A DNA stretch of 64,000 nt from Brevibacillus sp. SYP-B805 (GTDB lineage Bacteria; Bacillota; Bacilli; Brevibacillales; Brevibacillaceae), in the NCBI RefSeq assembly GCF_011059135.1, contig NZ_JAALGD010000004.1, positions 124,001 to 188,000 on the forward strand, written 5' to 3'. Each line of letters begins with the position of its first letter. The first letter of the stretch is position 1. Of this stretch, positions 52,650-61,319 are shown piece after piece. A model generated the notes under the pieces. That model was given only the letters and a program-made list of their open reading frames with translations. It was not told the DNA's origin and made no database searches. The position numbers and the translations under genes are program-made.

Positions 52650-53651
52650 TTATTGAACCGCCGATGTCCGTTCAGAGGGGTGGATTCCTGTCAGCCGTTC
52701 AAAATCAGCGATACTGACCACTCCGGATATCTGCCCGTTATCATCGACAACCGCCGCTTCCCCTGTCGGTGAGGAAAGGAGAACGGAGAGCGCTGTGCGC
52801 AAATTGGTATCCATGTGTACCGTATGACGCAGATCGCGTTTGCCGGCGCTTTTCCGATCTGCCGGGTTCAGCCTGCTTACCAGATCTCTCATCGTGAACA
52901 GGCTCAAACGTTTTAAAGCCCGTTCGCTTCCCACGAATTCCGCGACAAACTCGTTTTTCGGTTGGGACAGGATCTCGTCCGGGGTCCCGTGCTGCATCAG
53001 TTCGCCTGAGCGGAAAAGGGCAATGGTGTCCCCCAGTTTGATCGCTTCATCAAGATCGTGACTGACAAACAGGATCGTTTTCTTCACATCTTTCTGAATC
53101 CGCAAAAATTCATTCTGGATGCGCTCGCGAATGATCGGATCCAGCGCGCCAAACGGCTCATCCATCAGCATCACGGGAGGATCGGCTGCCAACGCTCTGG
53201 CGACGCCAATCCGCTGCTGCTGTCCGCCGGAAAGTTCCCAGGGATAACGTTTCCGGTATTCATCGGGGTTCAGCCCCATCATCTCCATTAATTCGTTGTA
53301 CCGCTTTTTCATTTTCACCCGGTCCCAACCCAGCAAATTGGGGACAACGCAGATGTTTTCCTCGATGGTCATATTGGGAAACAATCCCGTTTGCTGGATC
53401 ACGTAGCCGATTGAGCGCCGCAGCGCGATCGGATCGAGGGAATGAATCTCTTTTCCATTCACTTCGATGGTTCCGCTGGTAATCGGAATCAACCGGTTTA
53501 CCATCCGCAGCAGGGTCGTTTTGCCGCATCCGGACGGCCCCAGAAAGACACAGATCTGACCTTCCTCTACCTGGAACGTGATATTGTTTACGGCTTTTAC
53601 GGTTTTGTTTGCGCTTTCATAGATTTTGGTAACCTGTTGAAATCGAATCAA
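52650..53651 (-). CDS. OpuC/YehX-type ABC ATPase with CBS domain
   Basis: ATP-binding subunit of 333 aa. Walker A GPSGCGKTT, signature [12 protein letters not shown], Walker B VMLMDEPFGALD and H-loop FVSHDLDEA. A C-terminal CBS-type segment (about 268-325, HTVHMDTNLRTALSVLLSS and GVVSIADFERLTG) is typical of osmolyte importers that sense ionic strength or cyclic-di-AMP, but only one CBS unit is clear. A TTG start at 53651 follows AGGTGAG; no ATG fits the family start. Confidence 0.94.
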   Translation of the reverse strand: MIRFQQVTKIYESANKTVKAVNNITFQVEEGQICVFLGPSGCGKTTLLRMVNRLIPITSGTIEVNGKEIHSLDPIALRRSIGYVIQQTGLFPNMTIEENICVVPNLLGWDRVKMKKRYNELMEMMGLNPDEYRKRYPWELSGGQQQRIGVARALAADPPVMLMDEPFGALDPIIRERIQNEFLRIQKDVKKTILFVSHDLDEAIKLGDTIALFRSGELMQHGTPDEILSQPKNEFVAEFVGSERALKRLSLFTMRDLVSRLNPADRKSAGKRDLRHTVHMDTNLRTALSVLLSSPTGEAAVVDDNGQISGVVSIADFERLTGIHPSERTSAVQ

Positions 53652-53667
53652 CTCGTCTCACCTGCTT

Positions 53668-54321
53668 TCATGATGTTTTTGCCGTCTGCGACGACAATCT
53701 TTTCTGAATCCGTCCCAGTAGAAAATCGATGGCCAGCGCCAGGATGGAAACGGCCAGCGCCCCCGCTTGCACCATCGTTGTGTAGCTGGTGGAGATGCCC
53801 CTGGCGATGTATTCCCCCAGCCCGCCGGCCCCGATATAAGCCGCAATCGCGCCGATCCCGATGGTTAACACAACCGCCGTTCTCACCCCTGCCATGATCA
53901 CCGGCAGAGCCAACGGAATTTCCACTTTCGTCAGACGTTCCCATGCGGTCATGCCCATTCCGATTGCTGCATCCCGCATCTCCGGGTTCACGTTTTTGAT
54001 GGCGATATACGTATTGCGGATAATCGGCAGCTGGGAGTAGAGTACCAGCGCGAGAAAAGCAGGCAGAAACCCGATGCCCTGCCCGATGAGAGACAGGATC
54101 GGAATCATGATGCCAAAGAGCGCAATGCTTGGTATCGTCATGATAATGCCCGCCACTGCCATGACGAGGTTGGCCAAACTCTCCCTTTGCGCGATATAGA
54201 TCCCGAATGGTACCCCTGTCAGGATGGCAACGCCGACAGCCAATCCCACAAGCTGGAGATGCTCCCATGTCAGCTGCAGCATTTCGCGCCAATTGTCTTG
54301 CAAAAACAGGATTACTTCCAA
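53668..54321 (-). CDS. OpuC/YehW-type ABC permease
   Basis: Second importer permease, about 217 aa, with six helices and the loop NPEMRDAAIGMGMTAWERLT followed by VEIPLALPVIMAGVR. The TTG at 54321 is chosen because GGGGGGATC precedes it and the protein then begins directly before the first helix; a TTG at 54366 lies inside the sigma-54 promoter. First gene of the importer operon. Confidence 0.92.
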   Translation of the reverse strand: MEVILFLQDNWREMLQLTWEHLQLVGLAVGVAILTGVPFGIYIAQRESLANLVMAVAGIIMTIPSIALFGIMIPILSLIGQGIGFLPAFLALVLYSQLPIIRNTYIAIKNVNPEMRDAAIGMGMTAWERLTKVEIPLALPVIMAGVRTAVVLTIGIGAIAAYIGAGGLGEYIARGISTSYTTMVQAGALAVSILALAIDFLLGRIQKRLSSQTAKTS

Positions 54322-54367
54322 ACTGATCCCCCCTTTGCCCGTTGTCCCCTGTGTACCTGTTTGCAAA

Positions 54368-54385
54368 TTGCAATGATCGTGCCAA
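54368..54385 (-). promoter_or_regulatory. Sigma-54 promoter of the importer operon
   Basis: Minus strand TTGGCACGATCATTGCAA is a perfect -24/-12 promoter (TGGCACG-N4-TTGCA). It starts 47 bp before the likely start codon of the first permease gene. Confidence 0.9.
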
Positions 54386-54421
54386 CCGAATTGGGCTTGT
54401 CTCTTTGCCTGTCGCCTATCC

Positions 54422-54466
54422 GTTTGTAAAAAAATCTTTTGACAATTTGTAAAGAAATTTTTACAA
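54422..54466. promoter_or_regulatory. Probable upstream activating sequence for the NtrC-type regulator
   Basis: Inverted repeat TTGTAAA-N6-TTTACAA within 54447-54466 and a further half-site TTTGTAAAAAAA (54423-54434), about 60-80 bp upstream of the sigma-54 promoter. This is the usual place for an NtrC-family activator, whose gene ends just next to it. Confidence 0.6.
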
Positions 54467-54469
54467 CGG

Positions 54470-54492
54470 AAAAAGGAGCCTCATCAGCTCCT
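54470..54492 (-). terminator. Intrinsic terminator of the activator gene
   Basis: Stem AGGAGC/GCTCCT followed on the minus strand by TTTTT, two bases after the stop codon at 54494. Confidence 0.8.
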
Positions 54493-54493
54493 G

Positions 54494-55858
54494 TCATTGA
54501 ATGAAATACTTGTTCATCTTGTAGAGAAGGCTTTGACGGGAAATGCCCAGTTTCCGGGCTGCGGAAGCCGCCTGACCATGCGCTTCCTTCAGGGCCTGCT
54601 GGATCAACCTTTTTTCGATCTCATCCAATTGATCCGGCAGCGATTTGCCAGGGATGCAGGGAATGTCACGCAGATCATCCGGTTCATGCCTGACCTCTTT
54701 AATTTCCCTCGGAAAATCTTCGATCGAGAGTTTTTCACCGGTACACAGCACAACGGCCCTTTCCAACGCGTTTTCCAGTTCCCGCACATTTCCCGGCCAA
54801 TCGTATTCCATGAGCACTTTCATCAGCTCGGGGGAGAGTTCGAAGTGCTTGCCGTATCTCTGCCTGTGTTTCTCCAAAAAATGTTCCACAAAAAACGGGA
54901 TGTCATCCCGCCTCTCGCGCAGCGGCGGAATAAAGATATCCACAATGTTTAACCGGTAGTACAAATCTTCCCGAAACGTCCCCTGCTCCACCATCTTCTT
55001 CAAGTCACGATTCGTCGCGGAAATTATCCGCACGTCCACCTGCTTCGACACATTGCTGCCCAGCCGCATAAATGTTTTTTCCTGTGTCACCTGAAGCAGT
55101 TTGGCCTGCAGGGAAGGCGTTATCTCTCCGATTTCATCCAGAAAAATCGTCCCGCCGTTCGCCGCTTCAAACTTGCCCTGGCGGCTGGTATTCGCCCCGG
55201 TAAATGCTCCCTTTTCATACCCGAACAGTTCGCTTTCCAGGAGTTGTTCGGGAATGGCGGCACAGTTGACGGAAACAAAAGGCTCCCTGCTTCTTCCGCT
55301 GAGATTGTGGATTTTTCGCGCCAACAAACTCTTCCCGGTTCCGCTTTCCCCCTGCAACAATACGGTTGCGTCCGTGTTGGCCACACGTTCCACCAATTGC
55401 AAAATCCGTTTCATGGCGGGGCTGAAGCCGATCATATCCTGGGATGATTCGGCATTTTTCAATCTTTCCTTCAGCAGTTGGTTTTCCTGTTTCATCTCCA
55501 GCCATTCACATGCTTTTTGGATGGCAATTTCGATCACGTCCAATTTTGCCGGCTTGACAATATAATCAAACGCTCCCGCTTTCATGGCGGTTACGGCGCT
55601 TTCCACATTGCCGTAGGCGGTCATGAGAATAAACGCTTTTTGCGGATAGAGCGGGAGAAATTCCTGCAACAATTCCAATCCGGTCGTATCCGGGAGCATG
55701 AAATCCAGAAAGATGATATCAATCGGGTGTTCGCTGATGCGCTTTCTCGCTTCATTCCCGTTGGTTGCGGTATAGACGCGATAACCCTTCTTTTCAAAGG
55801 CGGACTGTAAAATCCTCAACAGTTTCCCTTCGTCATCGATAAACAAGATGCTCGTCAT
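54494..55858 (-). CDS. NtrC-family sigma-54-dependent response regulator
   Basis: Activator of 454 aa: receiver domain (Asp52 in IIFLDFMLP, Lys in YIVKPAK), AAA+ domain with Walker A GESGTGKS (170-177), the sigma-54 contact loop GAFTGA (217-222), LDEIGE and WPGNVRELENALERAV, and a Fis-type helix-turn-helix at the end (GQAASAARKLGISRQSLLYK). It opens sigma-54 promoters upon phosphorylation. The ATG directly follows the TAA of the kinase gene. It almost certainly drives the three sigma-54 promoters seen between 45.8 and 59.9 kb. Confidence 0.95.
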   Translation of the reverse strand: MTSILFIDDEGKLLRILQSAFEKKGYRVYTATNGNEARKRISEHPIDIIFLDFMLPDTTGLELLQEFLPLYPQKAFILMTAYGNVESAVTAMKAGAFDYIVKPAKLDVIEIAIQKACEWLEMKQENQLLKERLKNAESSQDMIGFSPAMKRILQLVERVANTDATVLLQGESGTGKSLLARKIHNLSGRSREPFVSVNCAAIPEQLLESELFGYEKGAFTGANTSRQGKFEAANGGTIFLDEIGEITPSLQAKLLQVTQEKTFMRLGSNVSKQVDVRIISATNRDLKKMVEQGTFREDLYYRLNIVDIFIPPLRERRDDIPFFVEHFLEKHRQRYGKHFELSPELMKVLMEYDWPGNVRELENALERAVVLCTGEKLSIEDFPREIKEVRHEPDDLRDIPCIPGKSLPDQLDEIEKRLIQQALKEAHGQAASAARKLGISRQSLLYKMNKYFIQ

Positions 55859-57970
55859 TTACATTCCTACCTCCGCTTTCGGGATTAGCACATAGAGACA
55901 GGTTCCTTTCCCTTCTTCACTGGTGGCGTATATTTTCCCATTGTGCTGGAGAACGATTTCATGCGCGATCGACAAACCCAAGCCGGTGCCCTCCCGTTTT
56001 GTGGAAAAGAACGGGTTGAATATCCATGGCAGTTTTGCAGCCGGTATCCCTTTGCCGCTGTCTTCGATCGTCACTTCCCAATTCTGGCCGATGTCCCTGA
56101 TCCTGACCGTAAGATTGCCGCCGGACTCCATGGCCTGTATGCTGTTTAATAGAATGTTCAGAAAAACCTGCGTCAGGCGATTCTTGTCGCCGTAAACCAT
56201 GCAGCTGTCCGCTTCATATCGGCGAAGCACGAGTATGCCCTGATCGCTGCACTTTTTCCGCAGCAGATGAAGCAGTTCATTCAGCAGCTCTACCAAATCG
56301 ACCGGCGCTTTGTTGCTGTCCGTTTCATCCTTTGACAGCTTGAGGAAATCGGCCAGCAGATTGTTCATCCGTTCGGCAGAGTCCAGGATGTCATCCGTCA
56401 ATTCCGCCACCGACATGCCTGTCGATTGGTGATCCGTGCATTCCAGCTTGATGGCCTCCGCGGCAGCCAGGATAATGCTCAGCGGGTTTTTGATTTCATG
56501 GGCAATGCCCGCCGTGAGTTGGCCCAGCGATGCCAACCGTTCGCTTTGCTTGGCATACTCCTCCAGTTTTTTCATCTCGCTGACGTCGCGGATGATCGTA
56601 ATCGCCCCGATAATCTCGTTTTCTTCTCCCGGAAACAGGGAAGAGTACATTCTTACTTCGTGCCTGTTTCCTTCTTTGTCGAGAATGTAACTCTCAATCT
56701 CATCAAATGCTTTCCCTTCCTGCAGCGTCTTCCACGCGACATACTCTTCCTTGTTTTCTTTCAAGGGAAGGTCGATGATGTATTTGCCGATGGCTTCCTC
56801 TCGCGTAAACAGGGTCAGCTCTTCCGCACCCTTGTTAAACGTGGTGATTCTTCCGTTTTTATCCGTCGTGATAATGCCGTAGGGAATCGATTCAAGAATG
56901 TAGAACAATCTTCTTTCCTTATCGGTAAGTTCTTTCGCCATTTGCCCCAATACCAATGACAATTCCTGCAGTTCGTCGTTCGTGCGAATCGGGCGGAACC
57001 TTTTCCGTTTATTCTCTTTATACTCTTTGACTTGCGTGGTTAAATCCAGAATCGGTTTGACAATCCTGGTCGTGCCAAACAGACCAAGCCCGACCGCAAT
57101 CAGCAGGACCACCAGAAAACCTTGCAACAGCACGCTCATCACATGGTAGGAGGGTTCCATCGATTGATGCTGCGTTTCCCCTACGATCAGCCCGAGCCCT
57201 CCCTTCGAGAGCGGACGATAAGCGACGATCATCTGCTGCCCAAACAACTCCCCTTCCCACAATCCGTACCGCTCCTTGCGCAGAAACTCACCGACCGGAT
57301 GCGTGGCGATCGTGCTGGCGGTGCTCTCCTCATAGCCGCTATGTGCAAGTACCCAACCATCCCGATCAATGACCGCATTGATCCCTTCTTGTCCAATCCG
57401 CAGTTCATTCAAATAATCGGAGAGGGTGTTCAGGTTGAGGTAGGCGATCGTCCCGCCAAGAAACCTGCCATCCCCGTCAAGGGAGGGATATGCCACGGCA
57501 ATGGTTTTTCTTCCATCAGGCAGGATGATCATGTTGGAAATGTAATACGTTTTGCTCCAGCTCAGCCGGGTATAGATCGGCCCAATGTCATTAGGAGAGG
57601 AGAAAGGGACGTTCGGAATCCGCTCCAGCAATCTGCCCTCTTGATCGAACGCCTGGATAAACAAGTACAGGGGGTCTCGGGAGACCAACCGCTGCATTTC
57701 GGACAAGTAGAATGCCTTGTCCTCCTTGGAAGTTTTGGTGAGATAGTTGGAGGCGACCCGCATGTCGTCCACCATTTTTTCCAGCAGGAACCCGATTCGC
57801 TTGCTCAGTGTGCGGGCGATCAGGTCATCTCTGTGTTCGATCTGTTCCTGCACGGATGCATTCATGACCCTCACGGTGAGAACATAGAGCAGCGTGAGGG
57901 TAAACAAAATGACAACCAATGTGAGCAGCAGGTATCTTTTGGTGATTTTTGATTGCCAAACATGCAGCAT
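55859..57970 (-). CDS. Sensor histidine kinase (dCache-HAMP-PAS) of the sigma-54 locus
   Basis: Membrane kinase of 703 aa. Helix 1 (about 13-34), a double-Cache extracytoplasmic sensor (35-275, with YIQ-like LFIQAFDQEGRLLERIPN and INAVIDRDGWVLAHSGYE), helix 2 (277-299), HAMP (300-350), PAS (352-470), HisKA with His491 in GIAHEIKNPLSII and the ATPase domain (VFLNILLNSIQAM, DSGKGIP, GTGLGLSIAHEI). dCache sensors bind small ligands such as amino acids or carboxylates. It follows the nitrilase gene by 11 bp and directly precedes the activator gene. Confidence 0.95.
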   Translation of the reverse strand: MLHVWQSKITKRYLLLTLVVILFTLTLLYVLTVRVMNASVQEQIEHRDDLIARTLSKRIGFLLEKMVDDMRVASNYLTKTSKEDKAFYLSEMQRLVSRDPLYLFIQAFDQEGRLLERIPNVPFSSPNDIGPIYTRLSWSKTYYISNMIILPDGRKTIAVAYPSLDGDGRFLGGTIAYLNLNTLSDYLNELRIGQEGINAVIDRDGWVLAHSGYEESTASTIATHPVGEFLRKERYGLWEGELFGQQMIVAYRPLSKGGLGLIVGETQHQSMEPSYHVMSVLLQGFLVVLLIAVGLGLFGTTRIVKPILDLTTQVKEYKENKRKRFRPIRTNDELQELSLVLGQMAKELTDKERRLFYILESIPYGIITTDKNGRITTFNKGAEELTLFTREEAIGKYIIDLPLKENKEEYVAWKTLQEGKAFDEIESYILDKEGNRHEVRMYSSLFPGEENEIIGAITIIRDVSEMKKLEEYAKQSERLASLGQLTAGIAHEIKNPLSIILAAAEAIKLECTDHQSTGMSVAELTDDILDSAERMNNLLADFLKLSKDETDSNKAPVDLVELLNELLHLLRKKCSDQGILVLRRYEADSCMVYGDKNRLTQVFLNILLNSIQAMESGGNLTVRIRDIGQNWEVTIEDSGKGIPAAKLPWIFNPFFSTKREGTGLGLSIAHEIVLQHNGKIYATSEEGKGTCLYVLIPKAEVGM

Positions 57971-57981
57971 AGTCCAACCAC

Positions 57982-59766
57982 CTATTTTCGATAAGGACAG
58001 TCCATTTCATTGACAGGACGGGTTACAAGCCGTTTGTACGCTTCGGTTCTTCTCGACGCGATTAATTTTTCCTGATTAAACCACCAATCATGCTGAAGGG
58101 TGGTAATCTGGGCCAGCAAAATCTCTTCCCGCTCCGCTGCCGCCACCACCGGTTGATCCAACCCATACAGAGGGTCCAATGTATATACTCCGCTTCTTCC
58201 CCCGAAATGACGGTTCGTTCCCGTGAAGTTGGCCACAATCGTGTAGGCTTGTGCGCCGATGGCGGTTGTCGCCCAATGCGCGATCGCGCCTTCTGGAAAA
58301 GAATTCGCTGCGATATGCGGGTTGATCGCCATCTCGTTGAAACATGGACCGCTCCAGCTGGACGGGATGGCGATCACATCGGCTCTGCCCACCGCCAGAA
58401 CGCCAGCCACCTCCGGGAACAGCGCATCGTATCCGATCATCAGGCCGATTCGGCCAAGCGTTTTGGAAGGGAAGACACTGATCCGATCGCCTGCAGCAGC
58501 CCACCGTTTATCGTCGGGCCGCAGATGCGTTTGCCTGTATGTTCCCTCCACTTCTCCATCGGGGTTGATCAGCACGGCCGTATTATAAAGACGTGCCTCT
58601 TCCCGTTCGACGAAGCCAAACACGATGGAAACCTGATACGTTACCGCTAATTGTCCCATGAATGAGACCGAAGTTCCACTGGATGTTTCAGATAATTCGA
58701 AGCATTTTTCCACGGACAGGCCGTCAAGCGGGCCGGTCGTCGATAGTTCCGGCAACACAAGCAGGTCAAGCTTCGCCGATTGCGCCTTCGCCTGTTGCGA
58801 CGCTAAGCGGATCAGATGCTGAATTTTGGCGAGATTGGCCTGCTTGTCGCCGATAACCGGCTCGTACTGGAGAACCGCGACGGTCAGATTTTTCGATTCG
58901 CGACTCTTGGAAAAGTCCCACGGTGCTTTATACAGCATCAACTCTTTGTATAGTTCCGGCCGTCTTTCGGAGAGGCGCGCCTTGGCGTCATTCCGGTAGA
59001 GATCGGGATCGATCCGGGCATAGAGAATCGTCGTTTCGTGCATGTCCTCTTCCGATGTCGGCAGGAAGGCGGATTCGGCCAGCTTTTCCCCATGGGGTGA
59101 CCAGACCGCGCTCGCCCCGATCATGTGGTAACCCAGCTCGGTATTTGTCCGATTGGCGCTGACAATATAAAGGCCGTTTGTTTCCGCCCTTGCTTGCAGC
59201 ATCGAGACGGATTGCGCCGTTGAATTCGTCGGAAAGACAAGGATGTCAGCACCTTGCACAGCCGCCAGACGGGCCGACTCAAAAAAGATCGAGTCCATGC
59301 AGATGTTGATGGCGATGTTGCCGATCTCCGTGTCAAACACGGGAACCCCCAAATCTCCCCAGGCGGCCCAGTGCGCTTCCGTCTCCCACAAATGAACTTT
59401 TCGGTATTTCCCGATATACCCGTCCGGTCCGATCAACGCCGCAGCGTTATAATAGAGTCCGGTTGCCGGATCAACTTCCGGCATTCCGATAACCACATAC
59501 ACGGCGTATCGGCGGCACAATTCCTCAAACCGGCTGGTGGTATATCCAGGAATCGTATCGACAAAAGGCGCGATGGCCTCTCTACTCTCGTAATGATACC
59601 CGGTCGTCGCCATTTCCGGTGTAACAATCAGTCTGGCTCCGCTTTCCGCTGCTTCCTGTACGGCCTCAAGCAGCGCATCGATATTCCGGTCACTCTCCCC
59701 AAGGATCGGATTAAACTGGACGCATGCCGCTGTAAACGGCCGGTGGATCGACGTTTGCCTTTCCAT
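57982..59766 (-). CDS. Tandem nitrilase-superfamily protein, second domain lacking catalytic residues
   Basis: 594-residue protein made of two carbon-nitrogen hydrolase domains in a row. Domain 1 (about 10-275) has the full triad: Glu51 in VTPEMATTGY, Lys123 in KYRKVHLWE and Cys156 in INICMDSIFFE. Domain 2 (about 293-580) keeps Glu340 in LPELSTTG but has Gln412 in TYRQTHL and Gly445 in MIGYDALFPE where Lys and Cys belong, so it is probably inactive and structural or regulatory. The enzyme should cleave a nitrile, amide or carbamoyl bond. The ATG at 59766 follows GGAAAGGG. First gene of the operon with the kinase and activator. Confidence 0.9.
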   Translation of the reverse strand: MERQTSIHRPFTAACVQFNPILGESDRNIDALLEAVQEAAESGARLIVTPEMATTGYHYESREAIAPFVDTIPGYTTSRFEELCRRYAVYVVIGMPEVDPATGLYYNAAALIGPDGYIGKYRKVHLWETEAHWAAWGDLGVPVFDTEIGNIAINICMDSIFFESARLAAVQGADILVFPTNSTAQSVSMLQARAETNGLYIVSANRTNTELGYHMIGASAVWSPHGEKLAESAFLPTSEEDMHETTILYARIDPDLYRNDAKARLSERRPELYKELMLYKAPWDFSKSRESKNLTVAVLQYEPVIGDKQANLAKIQHLIRLASQQAKAQSAKLDLLVLPELSTTGPLDGLSVEKCFELSETSSGTSVSFMGQLAVTYQVSIVFGFVEREEARLYNTAVLINPDGEVEGTYRQTHLRPDDKRWAAAGDRISVFPSKTLGRIGLMIGYDALFPEVAGVLAVGRADVIAIPSSWSGPCFNEMAINPHIAANSFPEGAIAHWATTAIGAQAYTIVANFTGTNRHFGGRSGVYTLDPLYGLDQPVVAAAEREEILLAQITTLQHDWWFNQEKLIASRRTEAYKRLVTRPVNEMDCPYRK

Positions 59767-59811
59767 AGACTCACCCTTTCCTTCTGTGCCACGTACCGCT
59801 GCGTAAAACCA

Positions 59812-59829
59812 ATGCAATTATTTTGCCAA
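59812..59829 (-). promoter_or_regulatory. Sigma-54 promoter of the nitrilase-kinase-activator operon
   Basis: Minus strand TTGGCAAAATAATTGCAT: TGGCA at -24 and TTGCA at -12 with ten bases between GG and GC. No obvious activator repeat is visible in the 150 bp upstream. Confidence 0.8.
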
Positions 59830-59984
59830 GCCAAAATACAGGGCACACTGACAGCAGAAGGAGTGACTCTCCCGGCTCACATGAAATGATTGGGCATTCG
59901 TCAGTCTGGTCAGCATCGCCAGCGGCTATTGAAACCGCTTCACTTATTTGTCATTATAATTGAAATCGAAAAAAAGAATGGACA

Positions 59985-60013
59985 AAAAAGATCAGTCCGA
60001 ATTGGAACTGATC
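59985..60013 (-). terminator. Intrinsic terminator after the mobB-linked hypothetical gene
   Basis: Stem GATCAGT/ACTGATC followed on the minus strand by TTTTTT. Confidence 0.8.
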
Positions 60014-60034
60014 CCTCAACTCCCCTTTTTGGGG

Positions 60035-60781
60035 TCATGTATTCTTTAATCGTTCAATCTGGCCCCTCATGATTTTTTTTATCGCTTCATTTGCATACGC
60101 TCCTGGTGTAAGGACGTTAGCATCTGCCCAGTACGTGATCAAGAAGCTGGAATGATCATGGAGCCATATTCTCAAGAAATAATTATCACCGCTTAGCTTG
60201 TTATTGTTGTAAATTTCTCGAAATCCGACGTAGGTTAACTGGAGGTATTCCTCTATAAATTGTTGGGCGGCATCTGCTGGGAAATCGATCAGAGGGGCGT
60301 TGTCTGCAGTGCTTTCTATGCTGATCCTGCTTACTTTTCCTTGAATGTCATACAAGTCTCCAATCACTTTTGCATAAGGATTGTCATCCACTTCAAATAA
60401 TTCATCCCCAACAAAAATTCGAAACGTTTCGGAGTACCCCTTCACTTTATAGATCGGTGTGCCGATTTCCGCTTGCGTTGCATCACCATTTTTCATGATA
60501 TATCCTGGGCAAACCATCCCATTCATCTTGAACTTAACTTCACCAATTTTTTCATCCCGTACCAAGCCTTTCGTATCGGAATGATAGCTTTTGCTGTACC
60601 TGATGTTGTTCCATAATACCGCAGGATCATACTCGTCGATTTTATTCACGCATGTATGGTTTGCTTGATCCGTATCATTTTCTGCTGTTAATCGTTCTTT
60701 GAAGTCCTGATTCTGATTGGATGAGATGCCCAATAGAAGGCCAATTATGATGGTCATGATTCCGATTTTCATCGTGTACAT
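60035..60781 (-). CDS. Hypothetical exported protein coupled to mobB
   Basis: 248-residue protein I do not recognise. The N-terminus (MYTMKIGIMTIIIGLLLGIS) is a signal peptide or membrane anchor without a lipobox. The rest is hydrophilic with a middle beta-rich part (IGTPIYKVKGYSETFRIFVG, ELFEVDDNPYAKVIGDLYDI) and an end rich in aromatics (YLQLTYVGFREIYNNNK, WLHDHSSFLITYW). The ATG at 60781 lies one base after the mobB stop with GGAAGGG in place, so it is coupled to the cofactor operon. It is more AT-rich than its neighbours and was probably added later. Confidence 0.7.
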   Translation of the reverse strand: MYTMKIGIMTIIIGLLLGISSNQNQDFKERLTAENDTDQANHTCVNKIDEYDPAVLWNNIRYSKSYHSDTKGLVRDEKIGEVKFKMNGMVCPGYIMKNGDATQAEIGTPIYKVKGYSETFRIFVGDELFEVDDNPYAKVIGDLYDIQGKVSRISIESTADNAPLIDFPADAAQQFIEEYLQLTYVGFREIYNNNKLSGDNYFLRIWLHDHSSFLITYWADANVLTPGAYANEAIKKIMRGQIERLKNT

Positions 60782-60782
60782 G

Positions 60783-61319
60783 TCAACCCTTCCATCTTTC
60801 CATGATCAACTGCTCCACCCCATCCAAATCGTCTACGGCAAACACCGGCAGGTCGGGGTGGGAAAATGGCTGCCAGGTGACCACGGCGACGGGGTGAGTG
60901 ACCAGGCCGAGCAGTTCCTGATCCGCTTCCTCCCGCAGAACCACCACTTTCGGATAGTCCTCCCGCTTGAAGCCTTCCACCAGCACGATCTCCGCGCCGG
61001 CGGCGGCCATCCGTTCCACCAGCACCGGCAGCGGCACGGCCCTTTGCTCGAGCATCGCCGTTTTGGTGCGCGACTGGATGGCCACGAAGGAAGCGCCCGC
61101 TTCGCGAAACCGGCAGGTGTCCGTCCCCGGCTGGTCCCACTCAAAGTCGTGCGCGCCGTCGTGCTTGATCACCCCGACGCGGATGCCCTGCCGCTCCAGG
61201 CGGTCGATCAGCCCGGTCAGCAGCGTGGTTTTGCCCGAGTTGGAGTAGCCGACGAACTGCAGCACGAACGGGTGGTTCTGCTTGTCGTCATCCCGGGAAC
61301 GTCCAACTTGCCGCCGCAT
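60783..61319 (-). CDS. mobB: Molybdopterin-guanine dinucleotide biosynthesis adaptor MobB
   Basis: GTP-binding accessory protein of 178 aa in molybdenum cofactor maturation. P-loop GYSNSGKTTLLTGL near the N-terminus, VGVIKHDGAHDFEWDQPGTD (metal-like His/Asp patch), and EIVLVEGFKREDYPK. The ATG at 61319 overlaps the end of moeA by 32 bases. It helps MobA attach GMP to the cofactor used by the molybdoenzyme encoded upstream. Confidence 0.94.
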   Translation of the reverse strand: MRRQVGRSRDDDKQNHPFVLQFVGYSNSGKTTLLTGLIDRLERQGIRVGVIKHDGAHDFEWDQPGTDTCRFREAGASFVAIQSRTKTAMLEQRAVPLPVLVERMAAAGAEIVLVEGFKREDYPKVVVLREEADQELLGLVTHPVAVVTWQPFSHPDLPVFAVDDLDGVEQLIMERWKG

